DNA from: Acidimicrobiia bacterium | Lineage (GTDB): Bacteria > Actinomycetota > Acidimicrobiia > Spongiisociales > UBA5794 | Length of the DNA stretch: 11,677 bases | Reading direction: 5' to 3' | NCBI GenBank assembly: GCA_013695075.1 | Contig: JACDBE010000116.1 | Span: forward strand, 1 to 11,677 | Part shown: positions 1 to 5,524 of the stretch, in pieces | How the letters are laid out: every line of letters begins with the position of its first letter | How positions within the stretch are numbered: the first letter of the stretch is position 1 | Notes under the pieces: generated by a model | Databases searched by the model: none | What the model saw: the letters and a program-made list of their open reading frames with translations, nothing else | What the model was told of the DNA's origin: nothing | Made by a program: the position numbers and the translations under genes

Positions 1-1
1 C

Positions 2-88
2 TGCGGCATTCACCAGCGCGCCGTCGCCCGGGCCGTCAAGAATGCCCGGGAGATGGCGTTGCTCCCCTACGTGCAGACCCGGGCGTAA
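2..88 (+). CDS. rpsR: 30S ribosomal protein S18, C-terminal fragment
   Basis: This is the last 28 codons of a gene that starts outside the window, ending at TAA 86-88. The peptide carries the RHQR-like HQRAVARAVKNAR stretch and the LLPYV tail typical of bacterial S18, a small-subunit protein that binds next to S6 on the 16S rRNA platform. The following gene is L9, four bases downstream, which matches the conserved rpsF-ssb-rpsR-rplI order of actinobacteria. The family assignment rests on these short motifs and on the neighbour. It is firm even though only about a third of the protein is visible. Confidence 0.93.
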   Translation, partial: CGIHQRAVARAVKNAREMALLPYVQTRA

Positions 89-92
89 GGAT

Positions 93-539
93 ATGAAGCT
101 CATCCTGGTCGAGGATGTCCAGGATCTCGGGGCCAAGGGCGACGTTGTCGACGTGGCCGACGGGTACGCCCGCAACTACCTGGTGCCCAAACGCAAGGCG
201 GTCAAGGCCACCCGCGGCGCCATCGCCCAGGCTGAGGCGGTGCGCTCCGCCCGGGTCGAGGCGGCGACGCGGATCCGTGGCGACGCCGAACAGATCGCCC
301 AAATGCTGGCGGGGACGCGGGTCGTGGTCGCCGCCAGGGCCGGGGACGAGGGTCGCCTGTTTGGTTCGGTGGCCGAGCACGACATTATCGAGGCCATCAA
401 ACGGTTCACCGGTGTCGATGTGGAGCGCAAGATCGTGTCGATCCCGGCGCCCATCAAGGAGATCGGCCTGCACGAGGTCACCCTCCGCCCCCACCCCGAG
501 GTCGAGTTCAACCTGACACTGGACGTCATCCCCGCCTGA
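93..539 (+). CDS. rplI: 50S ribosomal protein L9
   Basis: L9 is a two-domain protein that binds 23S rRNA at the base of the L1 stalk and helps keep the reading frame. The product is 148 aa, the usual family length. It opens with MKLILVEDVQDLGAKGDVVDV and the GYARNYLVPK signature (about residues 24-33) of the N-terminal rRNA-binding domain. A long charged helix follows (about 41-75), then the C-terminal domain with the RLFGSV motif near residue 90. I chose ATG 93 over the longer frame opening at 42 because family members start exactly at MKLILVEDV and the longer frame overlaps rpsR. The nearest purine run (AAGGA, 87-91) sits too close to the ATG to be a good ribosome site. Translation is therefore probably coupled to rpsR, whose stop is only four bases upstream. 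Confidence 0.97.
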   Translation: MKLILVEDVQDLGAKGDVVDVADGYARNYLVPKRKAVKATRGAIAQAEAVRSARVEAATRIRGDAEQIAQMLAGTRVVVAARAGDEGRLFGSVAEHDIIEAIKRFTGVDVERKIVSIPAPIKEIGLHEVTLRPHPEVEFNLTLDVIPA

Positions 540-593
540 CCTGAGGCCCTCCGTCGGGAGTTACTCCGCCCTGGGGAGTTTCCGTTCCTCAGG
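540..593 (+). terminator. Possible structured 3' end of the rpsR-rplI transcript
   Basis: Right after the L9 stop, CCTGAGG (540-546) can pair with CCTCAGG (587-593). Smaller GGAG/CTCC pairings lie between them, for example GGAG-TTA-CTCC. A pyrimidine-rich stretch (TTTCCCCTCC) follows at about 597-606. This could be a branched terminator or 3'-stabilising structure. There is no clean U tract and the outer stem closes a 40-base interval, so the call is weak. Confidence 0.3.
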
Positions 594-611
594 CAGTTTC
601 CCCTCCCTCTA

Positions 612-668
612 GGGGTTCCTCCCCTCTGGGAGGGGGTGCCCAGCGAAGCTGGGCGGGGAGGGGTTGCC
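612..668. repeat. REP-like palindromic element, GC-rich
   Basis: A perfect 7-bp hairpin GCCCAGC-GAA-GCTGGGC (638-654) is nested inside CCTCCCC (618-624) and GGGGAGG (655-661). An alternative side stem, CTCCC with GGGAG, can form in the left arm. The pattern of a pyrimidine arm, a purine arm, a stem with a GAA loop and a GGGGAGGGG tail resembles dispersed palindromic units I know from intergenic regions of several GC-rich bacterial lineages. That likeness is from memory and was not searched. Only one copy is visible in this window, so its repeat nature is inferred. Confidence 0.45.
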
Positions 669-725
669 TACCACCGGTGGAGAGTTGCGCCCTGCACATC
701 GGCAGGATCGCCCAGGTTGCGGCGC

Positions 726-743
726 CCCCAGAGGGGTTTTCTT
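726..743 (+). terminator. Short C/G stem followed by TTTTCTT
   Basis: CCCC (726-729), loop AGA, GGGG (733-736) is followed directly by TTTTCTT (737-743). The order of stem then U-rich tract is that of an intrinsic terminator, and the site lies between rplI and dnaB. The stem is only four base pairs, so it would be weak. If real, it would separate ribosomal-protein transcription from dnaB. Confidence 0.35.
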
Positions 744-855
744 CGCGGCCCGGCCCGTTACGGCCTACCTGGTTTCCGCGCTCCGGGCCCGGGCCATACA
801 CTCGCCGGACTTCCCCCTCCGGAAAATGTCGCACCCGTTTGATATAGGTGAGACC

Positions 856-873
856 GACCGGGGAGACCCGGTC
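856..873 (+). promoter_or_regulatory. GNRA-tetraloop hairpin in the dnaB leader
   Basis: GACCGGGGAGACCCGGTC forms a perfect 7-bp stem closed by a GAGA tetraloop of the stable GNRA class. It lies 20 bases upstream of the dnaB ribosome binding site (GGAGGG, 894-899) and does not cover it. It could stabilise the mRNA 5' end or bind a protein. The structure is directly readable; the function is unknown. Confidence 0.45.
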
Positions 874-905
874 AGGGATGGAACGGAACCGACGGAGGGC
901 AGCCG

Positions 906-2270
906 GTGACATCGGTGATGGATCGTGAGCTGGCCCGCGGGGTCCGGGTGGCTCCGCACAGCATGGAGGCCGAGGAGTCGGTGCTGGGGGCGGTGCTCAT
1001 CTCGTCGGAGGCGGCCGATGTCGCCTTGGAGCGGCTCCATCCCGAGGACTTCTACAAGCCGGCGCACCAGTCGATCTTCGCCGCCATTGCCGCTCTGTTC
1101 GACAGCAACGAACCGATCGATGCGGTGACGGTCACCGAGGGTCTGCGCCGCATCGGCAGCCTGGATCAGGTAGGTGGCATCGGCTATGTCACCGCCCTGT
1201 CGGATGCGGTGCCCACCTCGGCCAATGTGGCCCACTACGTGGGCATCGTCGAGGAGCATGCGCTGCGGAGGCGGCTGATGCGCGCTGCGGCGCACATCGG
1301 CACGGTGGCCACCGCGGTGGATCAACCCATCGAGGAGGTGTTGGAGTCCGCGGAGCAGACGGTGTACGCCGTGTCGGATCGCCGTATCGGTGACGGTCTG
1401 GCACCGATCGAGCCGCTGATCTTCCCCGCCATCGAGCGGGCCGAAGAGTTGTACGGCAAGGGTGCGGAGATCACCGGGTTGTCCACCGGGTTCGTCGACC
1501 TCAACGACAAGCTGGCCGGGTTGCATCCCGCCAACCTGTTGGTCATCGCCGCTCGTCCGGGGATGGGCAAGACGGCGTTGGCGTTGTGTATCGCCAAGAA
1601 CGTGGCGGTGCGGGATGTGCCGGTGGCGGTGTTCTCGCTGGAGATGTCCCGCGAGGAGGTGGTGTCGCGGCTGTTGTGCGCCCAGGGGTCGGTTGATTCG
1701 TCCAAGCTGCGCACCGGTCGGCTCACCGACGGCGACTTCGCCCGGCTGTCGCATGCCGCCTCGTCGCTGTATCAGCGGCCGATCTACGTCGACGACTCAC
1801 CGGGACTCACCGTCACCGAGATCCGGGCCAAATGCCGCCGTCTGGCCCGCCGTCCCGGTCTGGGGTTGGTGGTGGTGGACTATTTGCAGTTGATGAGCAT
1901 GCCCGGCGGTGGCGAGAACCGCCAGCAGGAGATCGCCACCATCAGCCGGCATCTGAAGAACCTCGCCCGAGAGCTCCACGTCCCGGTCATTGCGGTGTCG
2001 CAGCTCAACCGGTCGATGGAGGCCCGGGAGGACAAGCGGCCCCGTCTCAGCGACCTGCGCGAGTCCGGTGCCATCGAACAGGACGCCGACGTGGTCATGT
2101 TCATCTACCGCCACGAGTACTACCACCACGAGGACTTGGAGAGCCGGGGTGTCGCCGAGATCAACATCGCCAAACACCGTCAGGGCCCCACCGGCAAGTT
2201 CGACATGGCGTTCAAAGCCGAGTTCACCAGCTTCGCCGACGTCGCCCGCGACCCCGAAGCTCCGGTGTGA
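906..2270 (+). CDS. dnaB: Replicative DNA helicase DnaB
   Basis: DnaB is the hexameric ATPase that unwinds DNA ahead of the replication fork on the lagging strand and recruits primase. The 454-aa product has the N-terminal DnaB domain (about residues 15-118, opening PHSMEAEESVLGA), a linker helix, and a RecA-like C-terminal ATPase. Walker A is ARPGMGKT (216-223). Walker B is VVVDYLQLM (322-330) with the acidic Asp at 325. The sensor motif SQLNR is at 365-369, and the arginine-finger and loop region DLRESGAIEQDAD starts at 383. The length is that of an uninterrupted DnaB, so there is no intein, although inteins are common in this gene in actinobacteria. Start GTG 906 is chosen because GGAGGG (894-899) is six bases upstream; the ATG at 918 would lie too far from it. 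The gene follows rplI in the standard order but across a long gap, so it probably has its own promoter. Confidence 0.98.
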   Translation: MTSVMDRELARGVRVAPHSMEAEESVLGAVLISSEAADVALERLHPEDFYKPAHQSIFAAIAALFDSNEPIDAVTVTEGLRRIGSLDQVGGIGYVTALSDAVPTSANVAHYVGIVEEHALRRRLMRAAAHIGTVATAVDQPIEEVLESAEQTVYAVSDRRIGDGLAPIEPLIFPAIERAEELYGKGAEITGLSTGFVDLNDKLAGLHPANLLVIAARPGMGKTALALCIAKNVAVRDVPVAVFSLEMSREEVVSRLLCAQGSVDSSKLRTGRLTDGDFARLSHAASSLYQRPIYVDDSPGLTVTEIRAKCRRLARRPGLGLVVVDYLQLMSMPGGGENRQQEIATISRHLKNLARELHVPVIAVSQLNRSMEAREDKRPRLSDLRESGAIEQDADVVMFIYRHEYYHHEDLESRGVAEINIAKHRQGPTGKFDMAFKAEFTSFADVARDPEAPV

Positions 2271-2344
2271 GTCACGCACGGCCGGGACTGTCGATCGGTT
2301 GGCTGACGTCATCCCGATTGTCGCCCGCCGGGACGTGATCCCCG

Positions 2345-2728
2345 CTACATATCGTCGCCTACAGGAGTCCCCATGGCCATTGGCGTGAGCACTGCGATCT
2401 GATACCCGTCTGCGCCCTCGACCAGCTGGTAGCAGAAGCGCTCCCGCGGCTCATCGCCGTACGTCCAGGTGACGTCGGCCCAGACGGTGCCAGGTGCCTC
2501 GCCCATGATGGCGATCTGTCTGCCGATGGCGTCCACCCCCTCATACTGGCTCCACGAACGCCGAAGAAGTCCTCGGTCTGCTTGGCGTCGCTGACGGCGA
2601 TGGGCCTACCGGGGAACAGGATCAGCGATGGAACGGCGTACATCCCGGTGATCGCCTTGGCGTCCGAGCCAACAGAGCGGGGCGTAGCGCTCGAAGATGG
2701 CGTCTGCGTCGTGGTGGGTATCTGTCAT
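2345..2728 (-). pseudogene. SnoaL/NTF2-like protein gene broken by two frameshifts
   Basis: Three consecutive segments on the minus strand join into one small protein of about 127-129 residues. Segment one starts at ATG 2728 (MTDTHHDADAIFERYAP, then CWL). Segment two is in another frame from about 2667 (SDAKAITGMYAVPSLIL, PGRPIAV). Segment three returns to the first frame from about 2555 (SWSQYEGVDAIGRQIAIM, then TVWADVTWTYGDEPRERFCY) and stops at TAG 2345-2347. Without the shifts, the first frame meets TAG at 2608-2606. The alternation of a helical start, a PG-containing strand and a W-x-D-V-T-W-x-Y sheet fits NTF2-like/SnoaL proteins, which serve as small enzymes or ligand binders; the substrate is unknown. 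The shifts could be true decay or sequence errors. A first shift by about 5 deleted bases and a second by one would restore the frame, but this is inference. Confidence 0.65.
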
Positions 2729-2787
2729 ACGCCCAAGGTACGAAGGTCGTGCTTTCCGAGCATCTCGGTGAGGCGCTGCTGCGATGA

Positions 2788-2802
2788 CCTATCGTTGATA
2801 GG
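2788..2802. promoter_or_regulatory. Perfect inverted repeat, operator-like, in the divergent region
   Basis: CCTATC-GTT-GATAGG is a perfect 6-bp dyad with a 3-bp spacer. It lies between the divergent starts of the NTF2-like gene (2728, minus) and the zinc-finger gene (plus). It contains TATCGT (2790-2795), which fits the TANNNT -10 pattern for the plus strand. A protein bound here would therefore block rightward transcription. No regulator gene is adjacent. The dyad is seen directly; the operator role is inferred. Confidence 0.4.
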
Positions 2803-2805
2803 GAC

Positions 2806-2892
2806 ATGATGCCGATCACACCAGCACGGGGACCCCGAGTCGAGGGCGAACCGGGGGAAGTCGCCGGGTCGTCGCCACGGGGCCGCTCATGA
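2806..2892 (+). CDS. Possible 28-codon leader ORF overlapping the zinc-finger gene
   Basis: ATG 2806 opens a 28-codon frame ending in TGA 2890-2892. The stop overlaps the ATG of the next gene in an ATGA junction (2889-2892). The start lies about ten bases after the possible -10 box TATCGT, so the transcript would have almost no leader. The peptide (MMPITPARGPRVEGEPGEV and on) is rich in Pro, Gly and Arg with no recognisable domain. Its third codon positions are less GC-biased than those of neighbouring genes. It could be a real coupled leader or a chance frame, and I lean only slightly toward meaningful. Confidence 0.25.
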   Translation: MMPITPARGPRVEGEPGEVAGSSPRGRS

Positions 2893-3266
2893 CCTCCGGG
2901 AGCGGACAGGGACGGCGATGGTTCCGCCGGCGTGCCTATATCAATCCGTTTGAGACGTTGGATGCCGCCGGGGCGGCGACGTGCACCCATCTCGATGCCA
3001 TAACGGCGGTGACACCCAGCTCGGACGGCTGCGAGGACTGCATTGCCGCCGGGGAACGGGAGTGGATGCACCTGAGGCTGTGCCGGACCTGCGGGCATGT
3101 CGGGTGCTGCGACAGTTCGCCACAGCGGCACGCCTCGGCCCACGCCCGCGGCTCAGGCCATCCCATCGTCCAGTCCTACGAGCCGGGGGAGGACTGGATG
3201 TGGTGTTACGTCGACGAGGTGTACGTCGATGCCCCCGAGCCCGGCCCCTCGCCGTCGCACCCGTGA
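2889..3266 (+). CDS. UBP-type zinc-finger domain protein
   Basis: This is a 125-aa soluble protein that is nearly all one zf-UBP domain (about residues 32-112), the fold that in eukaryotes binds the C-terminus of free ubiquitin. Probable zinc ligands are visible in order: C32 and H34 (CTHLD), C48 and C51 (GCEDC), C65 and C68 (CRTCGHVGCCD), C73 or C74, H81 and H85 (RHASAH), and H91 (GHP). The conserved end EPGEDWMWCYVDEV (98-111) is also present. Similar stand-alone proteins occur widely in actinobacteria; their partner is unknown to me. The first 30 residues are basic (RRWFRRR) and not part of the domain, so the true start could be internal. ATG 2889 has GGGG six bases upstream and overlaps the stop of a short upstream frame. 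The S9 peptidase gene follows 33 bases later, apparently with its own promoter. Confidence 0.85.
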   Translation: MTSGSGQGRRWFRRRAYINPFETLDAAGAATCTHLDAITAVTPSSDGCEDCIAAGEREWMHLRLCRTCGHVGCCDSSPQRHASAHARGSGHPIVQSYEPGEDWMWCYVDEVYVDAPEPGPSPSHP

Positions 3267-3286
3267 GGCCCCTCCGCCCGGTGCGA

Positions 3287-3292
3287 TAGGGT
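3287..3292 (+). promoter_or_regulatory. -10 box placing a leaderless start on the S9 peptidase gene
   Basis: TAGGGT (3287-3292) fits the actinobacterial TANNNT -10 consensus. Seven bases separate it from ATG 3300, so transcription would begin at or next to the A of the start codon. A poor -35 (GTGAGG, 3263-3268) lies 18 bases upstream. AGGG (3288-3291) could instead serve as a weak ribosome site, so the leaderless reading is likely but not certain. Confidence 0.5.
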
Positions 3293-3299
3293 CAGAACT

Positions 3300-5297
3300 A
3301 TGAACACCACACCGTTCGGCTCGTGGCCGTCGGCCATCACCGCGGCCAAGGTGGTCGAGGGGGTGACTGCCATCGGGGAGATCCGACTCGGCGGCGACGA
3401 CGTGTGGTGGAGCGAGACCCGGCCCGAGGAGAACGGTCGCAACCAGTTGGTGCGGCGCTCCGGCGACGGCACCCTGACCGATCTCTTCGCCGATCCCATG
3501 ACCGACCCTGGAGTGTGGAACGCCCGCACCCAGGTCCACGAGTACGGAGGGGGTGCCTGGGCGGTCCGTGACGGAGTGGTGGTTTTCGCCAACTGGGCGG
3601 ACCAGCGGCTGTACCGGGTCGATCCCGGCGGCGACCCACTGCCGCTGACTCCCCAACCGGCGGTTGTCCGCGGGCTGCGCTTCGCCGAGCCGTCGTGGCT
3701 CGATGACCGCTGGCTGGTGGCGATCTGTGAGGACCACCTACCCGAAACCGTCGCCGACCACGGCGAGGCCGTGAACCGCATCGTCGCCATACCGCTCGAC
3801 GGTTCGGCGGTCGACGACCCGGGCCGCGTCGTCACCCTGGTCACCGGCCCAGACTTCGTCGCCTTTCCGGTGACCGCCGGTGACCGCCTGGCGTGGATGC
3901 AGTGGGACCACCCCAACATGCCATGGGACAGCACCTCGATCTGGATGGGGTCGATCGAGCGCGACCACGACGGCGCTCCCCGTGGTGTGGCCGAAGCCAC
4001 CCGGGTGGCGGGAGGCGATGACACCTCGGTGGTCCAGCCGGCGTTCACCGGCGCCGGGGACCTCATCTTCTGCGCGGACGCCTCCGGGTGGTGGAACCCG
4101 CAGCGGGTCACCGGGAGCGGCAGTGAGCCGGTGCTGGCGACCCCTGTCGAGGCCGAGATCGGCGGCCCCGCCTGGATCCACGGGCTGCGTTGGATGGCAC
4201 CATTGCGAGACGGCCGCATTGCCTGCTCGGTGACCCGGGGCGGCTTCGACGGTCTCGGCGTGATCGACGCCGACGGAGAGCTCATCCATCTCGACACCCC
4301 ATTCGTCGACGTTCGCCAGGTGGTGCCCGGGGGTGTCGACGACGAGGTGCTGTTGGTGGCGGGAACGGCACTGGCGGCTCCCGCCCCCTACCGGTTCCGT
4401 CTCGACGCCGGATCCTGGGAGCGGCTCACCCCAGTTGACGACCACGGTGTGGCCGAAGCGGCGGTGTCGGTGGCCGAGGCCATCGACTTCCCCTCCACCG
4501 ATGGCCGCACCGCCCACGCCCTGTTCTATCCGCCGGTCAACCCTGACGTCACCGCACCCGACGATGAGCTGCCCCCGTTGTTGGTGTTCATCCACGGCGG
4601 GCCAACTTCGGCGGCCTCGCCCGCCTTCTCTCTCGGCCGTCAGTTCTGGACCAGCCGCGGGTTTGCGGTGGTCGATGTCAACTATGGAGGGTCCACCGGT
4701 TTCGGCACCGCCTACCGGGGCCTCCTGGATGAAGCCTGGGGAGTGGTCGACGTCGAAGATTGCCTGGCCGCCGCCCGGTATCTCGTCGGGCAGGGACAGG
4801 TCGACCCCGACCGGCTCGCCATCCGCGGCGGCAGCGCCGGCGGCTTCACCACCTTGGCGGCGCTCGCCTTTCACGATCTGTTCAATGCGGGCGCCAGCCA
4901 TTTCGGGGTGGCCGACCTGGAGGCGCTGGCGGTGGAGACCCACAAGTTCGAGAGCCGCTACCTGGACAGCTTGGTGGGTCCCTATCCCGAGGCCGCCGAC
5001 ATCTACCGGGACCGCTCGCCCATCCACCATGTCGATGGGTTCGACACCCCGCTCATCGTGTTCCAGGGACTGGAGGACGAGGTGGTGCCGCCCAACCAGG
5101 CCGAGATGATGATCGAGGCCCTGGCCGCCAAGGGAGTCCCCCACGCCTACGTGCCCTTCGAGGGCGAGCAGCACGGGTTCCGCATCGCCGCCAACATCGC
5201 CCGCGCGCTCGAAGCCGAGCTCTGGTTCTACGGGCGGGTGTTCGGATTCACCCCGGCCGATCCCATCGAACCCGTCCCCGGCGCCGTCGGTCTGTGA
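3300..5297 (+). CDS. S9 family peptidase (prolyl oligopeptidase type, S9C-like)
   Basis: This is a serine peptidase that would cleave short peptides, such as dipeptidyl or acyl-aminoacyl peptides, in the cytoplasm; no signal peptide is visible. The 665-aa length suits the family. Residues 1 to about 395 form the beta-propeller that restricts access to small substrates. From about 405 to 650 lies the alpha/beta hydrolase. The oxyanion-side motif is HGGP (432-435), followed by NYGGSTGFG (461-469). The nucleophile is S512 in RGGSAGG, the acid is D593 in GLEDEVVPPNQAE, and the base is H625 in EGEQHGF. All three catalytic residues are present in the expected order and spacing. The exact substrate cannot be read from sequence. 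The start is ATG 3300, supported by the leaderless-type -10 box. The gene stands alone between the zinc-finger gene and the sugar importer. Confidence 0.93.
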   Translation: MNTTPFGSWPSAITAAKVVEGVTAIGEIRLGGDDVWWSETRPEENGRNQLVRRSGDGTLTDLFADPMTDPGVWNARTQVHEYGGGAWAVRDGVVVFANWADQRLYRVDPGGDPLPLTPQPAVVRGLRFAEPSWLDDRWLVAICEDHLPETVADHGEAVNRIVAIPLDGSAVDDPGRVVTLVTGPDFVAFPVTAGDRLAWMQWDHPNMPWDSTSIWMGSIERDHDGAPRGVAEATRVAGGDDTSVVQPAFTGAGDLIFCADASGWWNPQRVTGSGSEPVLATPVEAEIGGPAWIHGLRWMAPLRDGRIACSVTRGGFDGLGVIDADGELIHLDTPFVDVRQVVPGGVDDEVLLVAGTALAAPAPYRFRLDAGSWERLTPVDDHGVAEAAVSVAEAIDFPSTDGRTAHALFYPPVNPDVTAPDDELPPLLVFIHGGPTSAASPAFSLGRQFWTSRGFAVVDVNYGGSTGFGTAYRGLLDEAWGVVDVEDCLAAARYLVGQGQVDPDRLAIRGGSAGGFTTLAALAFHDLFNAGASHFGVADLEALAVETHKFESRYLDSLVGPYPEAADIYRDRSPIHHVDGFDTPLIVFQGLEDEVVPPNQAEMMIEALAAKGVPHAYVPFEGEQHGFRIAANIARALEAELWFYGRVFGFTPADPIEPVPGAVGL

Positions 5298-5313
5298 CCC
5301 CGAGCTGCACCTG

Positions 5314-5325
5314 GCGGCGCGCCGC
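5314..5325. other. 12-bp perfect palindrome after the S9 peptidase
   Basis: GCGGCGCGCCGC lies 16 bases past the peptidase stop. As RNA it could form only a short GC stem and has no U tract after it, so it is at best a poor terminator. The rest of the 227-base gap to the next gene holds the importer promoter and its untranslated leader. Confidence 0.25.
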
Positions 5326-5416
5326 GGACAGGCCGGACCGTCAACTTCAGCGGATTACATGTCACCACGACAAGCTACGGCCTCAGGTTGGCAGGTCCCT
5401 CCCAGCGGCCCGGGTG

Positions 5417-5446
5417 TTGAAGCGGTGGGGCCCGGCGCAGTAGGGT
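5417..5446 (+). promoter_or_regulatory. Promoter candidate of the sugar importer operon
   Basis: TTGAAG (5417-5422) and TAGGGT (5441-5446) are separated by 18 bases and match sigma70/SigA-type -35 and -10 boxes well for a GC-rich genome. A start near 5453 would give a leader of about 70 bases before ATG 5525. I looked for a LacI-type palindromic operator, as is common upstream of sugar importers, and did not see one. Confidence 0.55.
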
Positions 5447-5524
5447 GCGCCGATACCCAGGTCGACGACGGCCGGGCCCCCAACACCAACATGAACTGAC
5501 TGGTCTGGAAGGGAGGCGCACGGG

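Larger units (their letters stand above)
540..905. other. Intergenic gap rplI-dnaB, rich in palindromes
   Basis: I found no credible gene in these 366 bases. The gap holds the possible terminator structures, the REP-like element, a perfect CCACCGGTGG palindrome (671-680), overlapping CCGGGCCCGG palindromes (783-795) and the dnaB leader hairpin. A weak -10-like stretch, GATATAGG (841-848), could start the dnaB transcript, but no convincing -35 box accompanies it. Confidence 0.6.

Noticed and set aside
42..92. Upstream start for L9
   Set aside because: It overlaps rpsR and adds residues absent from the family; MKLILVEDV is the canonical beginning.
765..1754. Long minus-strand frame (329 codons) inside dnaB
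   Set aside because: It is the shadow of a GC-rich coding frame. The dnaB reading has full motifs on the plus strand, and the shadow protein is His/Arg/Gly-rich with no domain.
906..2270. Intein in DnaB
   Set aside because: The protein has the normal length and uninterrupted Walker A and B regions.
2304..2311. TGACGTCA palindrome after dnaB
   Set aside because: It is an 8-base palindrome with no partner site, promoter or gene start nearby; chance is enough.
3206..5174. Two long minus-strand frames (363 and 478 codons) opposite the S9 peptidase
   Set aside because: The catalytic triad and whole fold are on the plus strand. The opposite frames have compositional bias typical of antisense frames in GC-rich DNA.
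5491..5499. Minimal ORF ATG-AAC-TGA in the importer leader
   Set aside because: It has no ribosome site and only two codons; a chance occurrence is likely.
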